A DNA stretch of 64,000 nt from Sneathiella chungangensis (lineage in GTDB: Bacteria > Pseudomonadota > Alphaproteobacteria > Sneathiellales > Sneathiellaceae), in assembly GCF_009882935.1 (NCBI RefSeq), contig NZ_WTVA01000004.1, positions 408,657 through 472,656 of the forward strand, in the 5' to 3' direction. This document shows positions 1-10,003 of the stretch, in pieces; position 1 is the first letter of the stretch; every line of letters starts with the position of its first letter. The notes beneath the pieces are model-generated. The model ran no database searches and was not told the DNA's origin. It worked only from the letters and a program-made list of their open reading frames with translations. The position numbers were made by a program, and so were the translations under genes.

Positions 1-21
1 TTCGACTAACAGACATTTTTC

Positions 22-52
22 TTAGTGCGGTCGCGTCACGCGGCCGTACTAA
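22..52. repeat. Inverted repeat (hairpin) in the leader of the chemotaxis gene
   Basis: Bases 22-35 and 36-52 form a 14-bp stem around a three-base TCA loop, with two G:T wobble pairs and no unpaired position. It ends 34 bases before the chemoreceptor start. No T-run follows on either strand, so it is not a standard intrinsic terminator. It may be the end of an upstream unit, a binding site for a dimeric regulator, or an mRNA leader structure. Confidence 0.5.
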
Positions 53-86
53 ACCTTTCATTCGCGAGTTGAGAAGGTAGAGGCTC

Positions 87-1868
87 ATGAGCGTCCAGAA
101 TCTGAAAATATCCACGAAACTATTTATTGCGCCGATGATTTTCGTCGCCTCCCTGATTGTGCTGGGCGTCGTCGCTTACGTCGGTTTGAAGGATACGCAG
201 TCCACCATGGTTGACCTGCACAAGCAGGACACCCAGAAGATTGGCGCGGCCCTCCGCTTTCAGCGCGACCTGCAGGCTTTCAATGGTGGCCTGTTTCGCC
301 TTATTTCGGAAACCACTGCCGGCGTAGACGAAGAAAAGCTCGCCAAAGAACGGGAAACCGACCTGGCAACGCTCGCCAAATTGACAGATGCCTTCAACGG
401 TGCCGTTGAAAATGGCCGGTTTACCGAAGCTGAACTGGAAATCCTGACGAAAGCGCAGAAAGAGTTGAAAAGTTACAGCGTCGCTGCCGCTGAAGTTATC
501 GAGATGACAGAGCTCGATACTTCGACGTCTGTGATTATGATGGTCGATACCGACCAGCAATTCCGCACGATGTACAAGACGCTGGACGAAATGACAGCGC
601 TCTGGAGTGCCGCGGGTGAGGCGTCGATGGCACATGCCGTGTCCACGGTCGACAACACAGTTATCACCTTCATTATTATCGCCGCGATTGCGCTGGCGAT
701 CTCCGGGGCGGTTTCCTATGCCACGATGCGCATGATCACCCGGCCTATCGGCGGAATTACCCAGGTTATGGCGAAGCTCGCCGAAGGCGACAATACGGTT
801 GAAATTGATGCCCAGGACCGGAAGGATGAGATTGGCGAAATGGCGCGGGCGGTCCAGGTGTTCAAGGACAACGCGCTTGAACGCCAAAGGCTGGAAGCAG
901 ATGCGAAACGCGCGGCCGAGGAACGGGCGGAGCATGAGCGTCTTGAGCTTGAGCGCAACGCCAAGCGAGAAGCCGATGAACGCGCCCGCGAGCAGGCAGA
1001 GAACGCGGCCAAGCAGGCTCGGGCCGAAAAAATCTCGAACCTGATCATGACGTTCGAGGGCCGGGTGCAAGAAGTCATGGAGACGGTGATCCGGGCAGTC
1101 CGCGAATTGCAGGACACGGCCAATTCCATGACGGCAACGGCCGGAATGTCGCAGGAGCTTGCTGAAGCCGTGGCCATGGCCTCAGGTGAGGCATCCGCCA
1201 ATGTGCAGACAGTTGCCTCCGCGGCGGAGGAGTTGACGTCTTCGATCAACGAGATCAGCCGCCAGGTCCAGCAGGCGAATAATGTCTCTGAGCAGGCAGT
1301 GACGGAAGCGGCCAACAGCACGAGTTCGGTGTCGCGCCTTGCGGAAACGGCGAAGAAGATCAGCGATGTGGTCAACATGATCAATGACATCGCGGGTCAG
1401 ACCAACCTTCTTGCCCTCAACGCGACGATCGAGGCGGCGCGCGCCGGTGAGGCGGGCAAGGGCTTCGCGGTTGTAGCGTCCGAAGTGAAGAGCCTCGCCA
1501 CACAGACGGCGCGGGCGACGGAGGAGATCGGCGGCCAGATCAACGATATGCAGACGGCAACGGAAGAAGCCGTCTCGGCGATCGGCAATATCGACGGGGT
1601 GATCAACACGATCCGGGAAAGCACCGTTAGTATCTCCTCGGCGATTGAGGAGCAAAGCGCGGCGACGAACGAAATTTCCCGGAATGTGCAGGAAGCATCC
1701 GGCGGAACGACGCAGGTGTCTGCGAAGATCGGCGAAGTTTCGGCGAAAGCGGGAGAGACCGGCGCGGCGGCATCGCAGGTACTTGCGGCCTCCACCCGGC
1801 TCGAGGAACTCTCCGGAAATCTCCGTTCTGATATCGAAACCTTCCTCAAGGAAGTGCGGGCCGCCTAG
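87..1868 (+). CDS. Methyl-accepting chemotaxis protein
   Basis: This is an inner-membrane chemoreceptor that passes a ligand or redox signal to CheA/CheW. Residues about 12-34 form the first membrane helix. A periplasmic helical domain of about 155 residues follows, then a second membrane helix (about 192-213) and a HAMP linker (about 214-266). A highly charged, Arg/Glu-rich coiled coil (about 265-315) leads to the cytoplasmic signalling domain. The conserved hairpin tip is visible ([18 protein letters not shown], then [15 protein letters not shown]). The start is ATG behind a GAGAAGG-like ribosome site. No CheW-binding pentapeptide for CheR docking is seen at the C-terminus. The gene stands alone and ends at a strong terminator; no other che gene lies in the window. 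The family is clear; the ligand is unknown. Confidence 0.95.
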   Translation: MSVQNLKISTKLFIAPMIFVASLIVLGVVAYVGLKDTQSTMVDLHKQDTQKIGAALRFQRDLQAFNGGLFRLISETTAGVDEEKLAKERETDLATLAKLTDAFNGAVENGRFTEAELEILTKAQKELKSYSVAAAEVIEMTELDTSTSVIMMVDTDQQFRTMYKTLDEMTALWSAAGEASMAHAVSTVDNTVITFIIIAAIALAISGAVSYATMRMITRPIGGITQVMAKLAEGDNTVEIDAQDRKDEIGEMARAVQVFKDNALERQRLEADAKRAAEERAEHERLELERNAKREADERAREQAENAAKQARAEKISNLIMTFEGRVQEVMETVIRAVRELQDTANSMTATAGMSQELAEAVAMASGEASANVQTVASAAEELTSSINEISRQVQQANNVSEQAVTEAANSTSSVSRLAETAKKISDVVNMINDIAGQTNLLALNATIEAARAGEAGKGFAVVASEVKSLATQTARATEEIGGQINDMQTATEEAVSAIGNIDGVINTIRESTVSISSAIEEQSAATNEISRNVQEASGGTTQVSAKIGEVSAKAGETGAAASQVLAASTRLEELSGNLRSDIETFLKEVRAA

Positions 1869-1902
1869 CGACGCGACCGGAAAACTTCGACCAACAATAG
1901 AG

Positions 1903-1940
1903 AAGCGGTTCATGGTAATAATCCATGGGCCGCTTTTTTA
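1903..1940 (+). terminator. Rho-independent terminator after the chemoreceptor
   Basis: A 13-bp stem (1903-1915 with 1923-1935) contains two T:G wobbles and a TAATAAT loop, and runs directly into a tract of six to seven T. It lies 35 bases after the chemoreceptor stop codon and closes that single-gene unit. Confidence 0.88.
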
Positions 1941-2047
1941 TGCACGCCCTATCCCGTCATCCAAAGTGGCGCAGCTTGACTCTGATCAAGGCGATCGATC
2001 AAATTGCGGGTTAAACAGAGGTGAAATGAAGGGGCGCCATCCGGACT

Positions 2048-3541
2048 ATGCTGAAACTCAAGCGCATCGCCATCGATACTTACCGCGATAATGTCGCTTT
2101 TCTTGCGCGCAAGTGCCGTCATTACCGTCCGGAAGAGTTTCAGGCGTTGAAAAAAATCGAGATCATGAATGATCATCATCATCTCCTGGCGTCCCTGCTG
2201 GTGGTGGATGACGATCAGATTGTCGGGCCGGATGAACTCGGCCTGTCGGAGCAGGCCTTCCGCCGGATCGGGCTTGTCGAAGGGACAACGGTATCCATCG
2301 CGCCCGCGGAACCGCCCGAAAGCGTGGAATTCCTGCGCAACAAGATCCATGGTCATACGCTTGATTCAGGCCAGATTCGCGGGATCATCACGGATATCGC
2401 GAATTACCGCTATTCGGAGCGGGAGATCGCCGCCTTTCTAGTCTCCTGCGCCGGTTTCATGACGACCTCCGAAATGCTCTCCCTGACGAGCGCGATGGCG
2501 GAAGTCGGGACGCAGCTCCATTGGGACGCGCCGGTCGTTGTCGACAAGCATTGCATCGGCGGCATTCCGGGGAACCGCACGTCGATGATTATCGTGCCGA
2601 TTGTCGCGGCCCATGGCCTGACCATCCCCAAAACTTCCTCGCGCGCCATTACGTCGCCGGCCGGGACGGCGGATACCATGGAAGTGCTGGCCAACGTTGA
2701 TCTGTCATTGCCGGAAATGCGGCGCGTCGTCGAGGAATGCAAGGGCTGCGTCGTCTGGGGCGGTCATGTCAATTTGTCCCCCGCCGACGATATACTGATC
2801 TCGGTCGAGCGGCCGCTGGCCATCGATACGCGTGAACAGATGGTCGCCTCGATCCTGTCGAAGAAGCTTGCCGCCGGGTCGACCCATCTGCTGATCGATC
2901 TGCCGATTGGACCGTCGGCCAAAGTCCGGGGGCATGCCGACGCCATGCGGCTTCGCAAACTCTTCGAATATGTCGGCGATCAGGTTGGCCTGGCCATTGA
3001 CGTCACGGTGACGGACGGCGAGCAGCCGATTGGCAATGGTATCGGTCCCGTGCTGGAGGCGCGCGATGTCATGGCGGTATTGCGCCGGGAGCCGGATGCG
3101 CCCAGGGATTTGCGCGAAAAATCGCTGCGGATGGCGGGGATGCTTCTCGAATCCGACCCGGCCCTTCGCGGCGGCGCCGGTTATGCGCGGGCGCAGGAGA
3201 TTCTGGACAGCGGCGCGGCGCTTGAAAAGATGGAACAGATTATCGAGGCGCAAGGAAAAGCCGCGACGGCCGCCTGCGTCGGGGAATTGACCCAGGACGT
3301 GTTGGCGCCCTGTGACGGTTCGGTAACGGCGATTGACTGTTACCGCCTCGCGCGTCTCGCCCGGCTTGCCGGCGCGCCGATGGACAAGGGGGCGGGGATC
3401 GATCTATTCAAAAAGATCGGCGATGTGGTCAGCGAGGGAGAACCGCTTTACCGCATTCATGCCTGTTTCAAATCGGACTATAAATTCGCGGTTAATTTTG
3501 CGGGCGAGGGCAGTGGCTATAGGATCGGCGGTTCCGCATGA
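2048..3541 (+). CDS. Type 2 thymidine phosphorylase / AMP phosphorylase-like protein
   Basis: The protein belongs to the pyrimidine/thymidine phosphorylase superfamily. At 497 residues it is longer than DeoA (about 440) and has the extra N-terminal domain (about residues 1-90) of the archaeal AMP phosphorylase and bacterial 'putative thymidine phosphorylase' type 2 group. The family signature is visible ([10 protein letters not shown], then [20 protein letters not shown]). It should split a nucleoside or a nucleoside 5'-monophosphate with phosphate, giving base and ribose-1-phosphate or ribose-1,5-bisphosphate. The sequence alone does not settle which. The stop overlaps the ATG of the PRPP synthetase gene by four bases, so the genes are translationally coupled. 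The neighbours favour a role in nucleotide recycling rather than plain thymidine catabolism. Confidence 0.85.
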   Translation: MLKLKRIAIDTYRDNVAFLARKCRHYRPEEFQALKKIEIMNDHHHLLASLLVVDDDQIVGPDELGLSEQAFRRIGLVEGTTVSIAPAEPPESVEFLRNKIHGHTLDSGQIRGIITDIANYRYSEREIAAFLVSCAGFMTTSEMLSLTSAMAEVGTQLHWDAPVVVDKHCIGGIPGNRTSMIIVPIVAAHGLTIPKTSSRAITSPAGTADTMEVLANVDLSLPEMRRVVEECKGCVVWGGHVNLSPADDILISVERPLAIDTREQMVASILSKKLAAGSTHLLIDLPIGPSAKVRGHADAMRLRKLFEYVGDQVGLAIDVTVTDGEQPIGNGIGPVLEARDVMAVLRREPDAPRDLREKSLRMAGMLLESDPALRGGAGYARAQEILDSGAALEKMEQIIEAQGKAATAACVGELTQDVLAPCDGSVTAIDCYRLARLARLAGAPMDKGAGIDLFKKIGDVVSEGEPLYRIHACFKSDYKFAVNFAGEGSGYRIGGSA

Positions 3542-4431
3542 AGTCGCCGACCCTCCATTTCCTGCCGGGATTTCGAAGCAGTGCTTTAGATCTCGCGTCT
3601 CACTTGAATATTCCGTCATATCCCATTGAAATACATAAATTTCCCGACGGAGAGAGTAAAATTCGTGTGGAGCCCGTTGACGGTACCGTCATTCTTTACG
3701 CGAGCCTCGACCGGCCGAATGAAAAACTCATCCATCTGGCCTTCGCCGCCGCGACCTTCCGCGATCTGGGCGCGCAGCGACTGGTGCTCGTGGCGCCCTA
3801 TCTTTGCTACATGCGTCAGGACAAGGCCTTTGTATCCGGCGAGGCCGTCAGCCAGCGGATTATCGGGCGATATCTTGCCAGTTATTTTGACAGGGTGATT
3901 ACTGTCGATCCGCATCTTCACCGGATCGACAACCTGCAATCGGTTTTCGGAAATTGCCGCGCCGACGCCCTGACCGCGACGGGCATCATTGCGGACACGC
4001 TTGCCGCGGAGGGGGTCGAGAATATGCTGCTGGCCGGACCGGATGCGGAATCCGAGCAATGGGTCAGCGCAATCGCGGGTCCATTATCGCTTCCCTATGT
4101 TATCGGCGCTAAAGTCAGGAGCGGTGATCGGGATGTCGAGGTGAGTTTCTCCACCGACAGGGATATGCGCGCGGCACGGATTATTCTGCTCGACGATGTC
4201 ATCTCAAGCGGGAAAACGATTTGCGAAGCCGCCGCGTCGCTTAAAAAAATGGGCGCGCAGGATATTGAAGCGGTTACTGTCCATATGCTGGCGAATAACC
4301 AGGATGTCGCGGCGATCCACGCGGCGGGCGTTTCCACCATTCGGTCGACGGACAGCGTCGCGCATGAAAGCAACAGCCTGTCACTTGCCCCGCTTCTTTG
4401 CGAGGCCCTGCTTGAGGAGAAGGAACAATGA
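3538..4431 (+). CDS. Ribose-phosphate pyrophosphokinase (PRPP synthetase)
   Basis: It transfers pyrophosphate from ATP to ribose-5-phosphate to make PRPP, or acts on a related pentose phosphate. The N-terminal half has the ATP-site signature [12 protein letters not shown]. The C-terminal phosphoribosyltransferase fold carries the PRPP loop [12 protein letters not shown], and the flexible-loop Lys/Arg lie in [13 protein letters not shown]. At 297 residues it is shorter than housekeeping Prs (about 315). It resembles the divergent, class III-like enzymes found beside type 2 phosphorylases. It overlaps both neighbours by ATGA junctions. A dedicated PRPP synthetase next to a phosphorolytic enzyme suggests the released ribose phosphate is turned into PRPP. 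It is probably not the only prs of the cell, so I give no symbol. Confidence 0.9.
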   Translation: MKSPTLHFLPGFRSSALDLASHLNIPSYPIEIHKFPDGESKIRVEPVDGTVILYASLDRPNEKLIHLAFAAATFRDLGAQRLVLVAPYLCYMRQDKAFVSGEAVSQRIIGRYLASYFDRVITVDPHLHRIDNLQSVFGNCRADALTATGIIADTLAAEGVENMLLAGPDAESEQWVSAIAGPLSLPYVIGAKVRSGDRDVEVSFSTDRDMRAARIILLDDVISSGKTICEAAASLKKMGAQDIEAVTVHMLANNQDVAAIHAAGVSTIRSTDSVAHESNSLSLAPLLCEALLEEKEQ

Positions 4432-6014
4432 CGGTCCGTATCAAATTCTGTGGCGCGGCGGGAACGGTGACAGGCTCCTGTTACTGGATCCAGACGGCGG
4501 ACCGGCAATTCCTCGTCGATTGTGGTCTCTTTCAGGGCACGAAAACCGTCAAGGAATTGAACTATGGTGATTTTCCGTTCAATCCGGTGGAGATTGATTT
4601 TGTCCTGGTGACCCATGCCCACGCGGATCATGGCGCGATGATCCCGAAGCTGATCAAGGCGGGCTTTGACGGGCCGGTTTATGCGACGGCGGCCACCCGC
4701 GATCTGCTCAGTTATATGTTGCCGGACAGCGGCTACATCCAGGAAGTCGAGGTGGAGCGGCTCAATCGCCGCAACCAGCAACGCGGTAAAGCGGCGGTGC
4801 AGCCGATTTATACCCGCAAAGACGCCGAGGCCTCGATTTCGCAGATTCACCCGGTTGAGTTCGAAGACTGGCTGACGCCGGAGACGGGTATCCGCGCGCG
4901 TTTCTGGAATGCTGGGCATATTCTCGGTGCGGCGTCAGTCGAACTTGAAATCGAGGACGGGAGAGATACCTTGCGCCTCCTGTTCTCCGGCGATATCGGG
5001 CCCGACAACAAGCTGTTCCATGATGATCCGGAAGCGCCAAGCGATTTAGATTATGTGTTTTGCGAATCCACCTACGGCGGCCGTTTTCGCGATCCCATCA
5101 CGGCCTTTCAGCGGCGCGACATTCTGGCGCGCGAGATTTCGTCGGCCATGAGGGCAGGCGGGGCGCTGGTTATTCCCTCCTTCGCTGTCGAGCGGACGCA
5201 GGAACTTTTGTTGGATATCGACCATCTTCTCGATCAGAATGAAATAAACTGTTCCGCCGTTTTCCTGGATTCCCCTCTCGCGATCCGCATAACCTCTGTC
5301 TTTCGCGAGCATTTGGCCGACCTTGCGGATGTGGAAACGGGCGAACATCCCTTCAGGAACCCGAAGTTCCATTTCACCGAAAGCGTTGATGAAAGCAAGG
5401 CGATTGCCCGGTTCACCGGGGGTGTCATCATTCTGGCGGCGAGCGGGATGTGTGATGCCGGCCGGATCCGCCATCATCTCAAGAACCATCTCTGGCGGCC
5501 GGAATCGACGGTTCTGCTTGTCGGGTATCAGGCCGAGGGCACCTTGGGCCGGATGCTGGAGAAGGGTTTCAAGAAAGTCCGCATTCAGGGAGAGGAAATC
5601 AAGGTGCACGCCCGCATCCGTTCCATCGATACCTATTCCGGCCATGCGGACGGCCATGAACTTGTGGCCTGGCTGAAGGCGCGTGAACCGGTCCGGCAAG
5701 GCATCTTTCTCACGCATGGATCGCGGGAATCCCTTGCCGCACTCGCCTCCGATCTGCAGGAGCAGGGCGTCAAGAAGGATCATATTGTTATTCCAGAGCT
5801 TGACGATATGTATGAACTCACCAAATCCGGATATACGAAGCGACAGCGCGGGGTGTTTCGCCGTATTGCCGCGGAAGCGGTCGATCGGCCGGACTGGCAT
5901 AACGATCTTGCCCAACTCACGCTGGACATCCGAAGCTCGCTCGAACATCTGCCGGACGCGCAGAAAAAGCGATTGCTCTCCCGTCTCAAGAAAGCGCTGC
6001 GCGGGGCGTCCTGA
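4428..6014 (+). CDS. Metallo-beta-lactamase fold beta-CASP nuclease (RNA specificity domain)
   Basis: This is a predicted zinc-dependent ribonuclease of the beta-CASP group (CPSF-73, RNase J and YsgA-like). The zinc motif HAHADH lies near residues 62-67. Further metal or catalytic positions appear in WNAGHILGAASVE, FSGDIG and, in the C-terminal RMMBL segment, YSGHADGHEL and THGSRE. The beta-CASP insert holds SPLAIRITSVF and AASGMCDAGRIRHHL. At 528 residues it has the usual length for bacterial members. It is the third gene of a coupled operon with a nucleotide phosphorylase and a PRPP synthetase. This supports a role in generating nucleotides or oligonucleotides from RNA, but the substrate is not known. 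Confidence 0.88.
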   Translation: MTVRIKFCGAAGTVTGSCYWIQTADRQFLVDCGLFQGTKTVKELNYGDFPFNPVEIDFVLVTHAHADHGAMIPKLIKAGFDGPVYATAATRDLLSYMLPDSGYIQEVEVERLNRRNQQRGKAAVQPIYTRKDAEASISQIHPVEFEDWLTPETGIRARFWNAGHILGAASVELEIEDGRDTLRLLFSGDIGPDNKLFHDDPEAPSDLDYVFCESTYGGRFRDPITAFQRRDILAREISSAMRAGGALVIPSFAVERTQELLLDIDHLLDQNEINCSAVFLDSPLAIRITSVFREHLADLADVETGEHPFRNPKFHFTESVDESKAIARFTGGVIILAASGMCDAGRIRHHLKNHLWRPESTVLLVGYQAEGTLGRMLEKGFKKVRIQGEEIKVHARIRSIDTYSGHADGHELVAWLKAREPVRQGIFLTHGSRESLAALASDLQEQGVKKDHIVIPELDDMYELTKSGYTKRQRGVFRRIAAEAVDRPDWHNDLAQLTLDIRSSLEHLPDAQKKRLLSRLKKALRGAS

Positions 6015-6044
6015 CACTCTGGGCGGAGGGTGGCCGAGGGAGTG

Positions 6045-6076
6045 GCGGGCCTGAGGCGCAATATGCCCGCTCGGCC
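6045..6076. repeat. Nested inverted repeats after the phosphorylase operon
   Basis: GCGGGC (6045-6050) pairs with GCCCGC (6065-6070). An overlapping outer pair, GGCCGAG (6032-6038) with CTCGGCC (6070-6076), can form instead. No T-tract follows, so it may be a weak or Rho-assisted 3' end for the preceding operon. The rest of the gap to 6263 shows nothing definite beyond the leader of the next gene. Confidence 0.3.
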
Positions 6077-6263
6077 CGTCTGTCAGCAGTCACCAACACG
6101 CGTCTTTTTGCAATCGTCGGCTTTGAGGCGCTGTAGAATACGTGGTAAAACAAACCCGAAGGCGATGCTGCTTTGATCTGTGTCAATGCCTTGCCTGGTG
6201 TGATAGGTAGGTTGCTGGTTGTTGTGCAATGCAACATTAAAAGGTGAGGGGTGGTGGTTAGAT

Positions 6264-7250
6264 ATGAAGAACCTGAAAAAATGGGGTTTTATCCTGATCC
6301 TGATCGCGGTGTTCGCGGGGGGCGCATTTTTCTACTGGAAAAATGAGATTGCCGGCCGGTTGCCCGACGGCATTGTCATGAGCAACGGGCGTATTGAGGC
6401 AACCCAGATCAATATCGCCGCGAAACTGCCGGGCCGACTCGAAGAGGTGCTCGTCAACGAAGGCGAGATGGTGGAGCCGGGCCAGGTTCTCGCACGGCTT
6501 GATGCAAAGGAAGTGATGGCGCAGCTCAGAAGCGCGGAGGCGGAAGTGCGCCGTCTTGAGCGTAGCCGGGAAGAAACAGAAGCGGCGGTCAAAAGCAGCC
6601 GGAGCCAGTTGAAGCTCGCCGAACAGATGCTGGCGCGTGCGAAAAAGCTGGTGAAGGATAATTTTACCAGCAAGGAAACCGTCGAGCAGCGGACAACGGA
6701 ATTTCAGGCGGCGGAGGCCAACTACACCTCGGCGCTTGCCCGGGTCGAGGAAACCGGCGAGCAAATCAACGCGGCCCGGGAGCAGGTTATCCAGATCGAG
6801 GCGCAACTTGACGATCTCGTACTGCGGGCGCCGCTGCGCGGGCGGATACAATACCGCCTCGTGGAACCGGGCGAAGTCGTTGCGGCGGGCGGAAACCTGT
6901 TCACGCTTCTGAACCTTGCCGATGTTTACATGACCGTCTTTCTTCCCGCCGCCGATGCGGGCCGACTGGCGCTCGGCAGTGAGGCCCGGCTAATTCTCGA
7001 TCCAGTTCCTGAATATGTTATTCCGGCAAAAGTAACCTTTGTCGCCGCCGAGGCGCAGTTTACGCCCCGCACTGTGGAAACAGCAGACGAGCGGGAAAAG
7101 CTGATGTTCCGGGTCAAAATCAGCATTGATCCCGAGCTTCTCCGGAAATACGAGGATCGGGTGAAGGCCGGGGTGAGGGGCGATGCCTATGTGATGCTGC
7201 CGCCTGCCGAAAGCTGGCCGGAATTCCTGCAAGTCAAGCTTCCGGAATGA
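6264..7250 (+). CDS. HlyD-family periplasmic adaptor (membrane fusion protein)
   Basis: The protein links an inner-membrane ABC exporter to the outer envelope. An N-terminal membrane anchor (about residues 6-25) is followed by a barrel-sandwich (lipoyl-like) half, a long helical hairpin (about 85-195, rich in Glu, Arg and Ala), the second lipoyl half (RAPLRGRIQYRLVEPGEVV) and a beta-barrel domain. An in-frame ATG at 6219 exists, but the ATG at 6264 gives a normal anchor and follows an AAGGTGAGG site, so I chose it. The stop overlaps the next gene by ATGA, matching the YhiI-RbbA-YhhJ type of tripartite system. The substrate is unknown. Confidence 0.9.
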   Translation: MKNLKKWGFILILIAVFAGGAFFYWKNEIAGRLPDGIVMSNGRIEATQINIAAKLPGRLEEVLVNEGEMVEPGQVLARLDAKEVMAQLRSAEAEVRRLERSREETEAAVKSSRSQLKLAEQMLARAKKLVKDNFTSKETVEQRTTEFQAAEANYTSALARVEETGEQINAAREQVIQIEAQLDDLVLRAPLRGRIQYRLVEPGEVVAAGGNLFTLLNLADVYMTVFLPAADAGRLALGSEARLILDPVPEYVIPAKVTFVAAEAQFTPRTVETADEREKLMFRVKISIDPELLRKYEDRVKAGVRGDAYVMLPPAESWPEFLQVKLPE

Positions 7251-10003
7251 ACGCCCCGGGGGAAAGTTCCGTTCGGCTTGAGAATGTCTTCCATCGCTAC
7301 GGGGACGTTCTCGCGCTGGATGACGTGTCGCTGGATTTCCCCGCCGGTCGCATGATCGGGCTGATCGGGCCGGACGGCGTCGGCAAATCGACATTGCTGG
7401 CGCTTATTGCTGGCGTTCGAAAAATACAGACCGGCACCGTCGAAGCGCTCGGCGGCGATATGGCCGACAAGCGTCACCGGCGACGTTCCGTCTATAACAT
7501 CGCCTATATGCCGCAGGGGCTTGGCAAGAACCTCTATGCGACGCTCAGTATTCATGAAAATCTGAGTTTTTTCGGTCGCTTATTCGATCAGAATAAAGCA
7601 GAACGTGAGCAACGGATTGACCGTCTCCTGGCGGCAACTGGCCTCACCCCTTTCAAGAACCGCCCGGCGGGCAAGCTATCGGGGGGCATGAAGCAGAAGC
7701 TTGGTCTTTGCTGCGCCCTGATCCACGATCCGGATTTGCTGATCCTGGACGAGCCGACGACCGGTGTCGATCCGCTCTCCCGGCGTCAGTTCTGGGACCT
7801 TATCTCCGATATCCGGCGCGAACGGCCGCAAATGACCGTGCTGGTCGCCACTGCCTATATGGAAGAGGCGGCGGTGTTCGACTTAATCGCCGCGATGGAT
7901 GAGGGAAAGGTCATTGCACAGGGCACGCCGCAGTCCCTGCTTGAGAAGACCGGCGCCGCGGCGCTTGAGGAGGCTTTCATTCAACTGCTGCCGGCCGACA
8001 AGCAGGCAAGCCATCAACCGGTTGTCGTGCCGCCCCGGCCCGGCGATGGCGGCGACATTGCCATTGAAGCCATCGGGCTTACCAAACGCTTCGGTGATTT
8101 TACCGCCGTCGATCATGTGGAGTTCGCGATTGAACGCGGGGAGATATTCGGCTTCCTGGGATCCAACGGCTGCGGCAAAACGACGACCATGAAAATGATG
8201 ACCGGTCTCAGCCCGGCGACGGAGGGGGAGGCGCGGCTTTTCGGCAAGGTGCTTGATGCCCGGGATATGCAGACGCGTCGGCGGGTCGGCTATATGTCGC
8301 AATCCTTTTCCCTTTACGGGGAACTCACGGTTTTCCAGAATATCGAGCTGCATGCCCATCTCTTTGACCTCTCAAAGGAAGAAATGGGGCCGCGCATTCG
8401 CGAGGTGCTGGAACGCTTCGAACTCGAGACCGTCAAGGACAGCAAGCCGGACAGCCTTCCGCTTGGCGTGAAACAGCGCTTGCAACTTGCCGTCGCGGTA
8501 TTGCATCGGCCGGAGATGCTCATCCTTGACGAGCCGACGTCGGGGGTGGATCCCATCGCGCGGGATAATTTCTGGCGGCTTCTCATCACCCTTTCGCGGG
8601 AGGAGGGGGTGACCATCTTCATCTCGACGCATTTCATGAATGAAGCGGAACGGTGCGACCGTATTTCGCTGATGCATGCGGGCAAGGTGTTGGCCGTCGG
8701 CTCCCCTGACGCGCTGAAAGAAAGCAAGAAGGCGGATAGCCTGGACGATGCCTTTGTCGATTACCTGAAGGAAGCAAGCGGGATTGATGCGAAAGCCGTT
8801 TCCCCGTCCGAGCGGACGGGTCCGCTCGTGAGTTCCGGCGAAAGCGGAGAAAAGGCGGCGAAAGACGGCGCGGGCGGATTTCATCTGCGCAGCATGCTTG
8901 CCTACGCGCGGCGGGAGACGAAGGAGCTGCTGCGTGATCCCATCCGGCTCGCCTTTGCGCTTATCGGGCCGATCATCCTTCTGATTACCTTCGGCTATGG
9001 GATTTCCTTTGACGTGGAAGAACTTCCCTATGTTGCGATTGATCAGGACAGATCGACCCAGAGTCGCGAGTTTCTGGAGAATTTTAGCGGCTCACGCTAT
9101 TTTGAGGAGCGACCCTCCGTCAGTACGCCTGCGGCGGCCCATGATCTGTTGCGCAGCGGAGATGTAAGTATTGTAATCGAGATTCCCGCCGGATTTGGTC
9201 AGGATCTCTTCGCGGCGCGCCAGCCGGAAATCGGGGTGTCGATAGACGGCGCTATGCCCTTTCGCGCGGAGACGGCCCGCGGCTATGTGGAGGGCGTCAC
9301 GCAAGCCTATATCAGTGATCTGGCGCGGCGAAATCTCGGAATAGAAATTGTCTTTACGGAAGTCGATATAAAAATCCGGTATCTGTATAACCAGGCCTTC
9401 AAGAGTACCAACGCCATCACGCCCGGCATTATCATGCTGCTCTGCAGCCTGATCCCGTCGATGCTGACAGCCGTCGGGATTGTCCGGGAAAAGGAGCTTG
9501 GATCGATCACCAATTTCTATGCCACGCCGGTCACCCGAACCGAGTTCCTGCTCGGTAAGCAGATCCCGTATGTCGTTATTTCCTATATCAGTTTTCTGTC
9601 CCTTGCCACCGTGGTGATGAGCGTGTTTGCGGTGCCGATTAAGGGCTCGTTGCTTGCCCTCAATCTGGGGGCATTGGCATATGTCTGGGCGACGACGGGC
9701 CTCGGTATCCTGGTCTCGACATTTGTGAAGACACAGATCGCGGCCGTGTTCGCAGCGGCGATTGTTACAATGCTGCTGACGATGAACTTTTCCGGCTTCC
9801 TGACTCCGGTTTCGAGCCTAAGCGGCGGCGCCATTTTTATGAGCAAGTTGTTCCCGGCGGCCTATTTTCAGCAAATCAGTGTCGGCAGCTTTACAAAGGC
9901 GCTTGATTTCTATGATCTGTTGCCGGAGCTCATTGTGCTTGTTGTCTTCGCGTTCGTGTTCTTCTTCCTGTCGGTCCTTCTGTTAAAGAAGCAGGAGCGG
10001 TGA
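7247..10003 (+). CDS. Fused double-ATPase and ABC-2 permease protein (RbbA/YhhJ type)
   Basis: This one polypeptide holds two ATP-binding domains and a permease. The first domain has Walker A GPDGVGKST (about residues 39-47), signature LSGGMKQKL and Walker B LLILDEPTTGVDP. The second has Walker A GSNGCGKTT (about 305-313), Walker B MLILDEPTSGVDP and an altered signature, LPLGVKQRL in place of LSGGQ. From about residue 545 onward lies an ABC-2 permease: one membrane helix, a large periplasmic loop and about five more helices. The length (918) matches RbbA-type exporters. A GTGA overlap joins it to a second permease subunit. Together with the adaptor upstream it should form a multidrug or lipid-like exporter. 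Confidence 0.92.
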   Translation: MNAPGESSVRLENVFHRYGDVLALDDVSLDFPAGRMIGLIGPDGVGKSTLLALIAGVRKIQTGTVEALGGDMADKRHRRRSVYNIAYMPQGLGKNLYATLSIHENLSFFGRLFDQNKAEREQRIDRLLAATGLTPFKNRPAGKLSGGMKQKLGLCCALIHDPDLLILDEPTTGVDPLSRRQFWDLISDIRRERPQMTVLVATAYMEEAAVFDLIAAMDEGKVIAQGTPQSLLEKTGAAALEEAFIQLLPADKQASHQPVVVPPRPGDGGDIAIEAIGLTKRFGDFTAVDHVEFAIERGEIFGFLGSNGCGKTTTMKMMTGLSPATEGEARLFGKVLDARDMQTRRRVGYMSQSFSLYGELTVFQNIELHAHLFDLSKEEMGPRIREVLERFELETVKDSKPDSLPLGVKQRLQLAVAVLHRPEMLILDEPTSGVDPIARDNFWRLLITLSREEGVTIFISTHFMNEAERCDRISLMHAGKVLAVGSPDALKESKKADSLDDAFVDYLKEASGIDAKAVSPSERTGPLVSSGESGEKAAKDGAGGFHLRSMLAYARRETKELLRDPIRLAFALIGPIILLITFGYGISFDVEELPYVAIDQDRSTQSREFLENFSGSRYFEERPSVSTPAAAHDLLRSGDVSIVIEIPAGFGQDLFAARQPEIGVSIDGAMPFRAETARGYVEGVTQAYISDLARRNLGIEIVFTEVDIKIRYLYNQAFKSTNAITPGIIMLLCSLIPSMLTAVGIVREKELGSITNFYATPVTRTEFLLGKQIPYVVISYISFLSLATVVMSVFAVPIKGSLLALNLGALAYVWATTGLGILVSTFVKTQIAAVFAAAIVTMLLTMNFSGFLTPVSSLSGGAIFMSKLFPAAYFQQISVGSFTKALDFYDLLPELIVLVVFAFVFFFLSVLLLKKQER

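Noticed and set aside
6219..6263. Longer N-terminus for the HlyD-family adaptor (ATG at 6219)
   Set aside because: It would put 15 polar residues before the membrane anchor and has no better ribosome site than the ATG at 6264.
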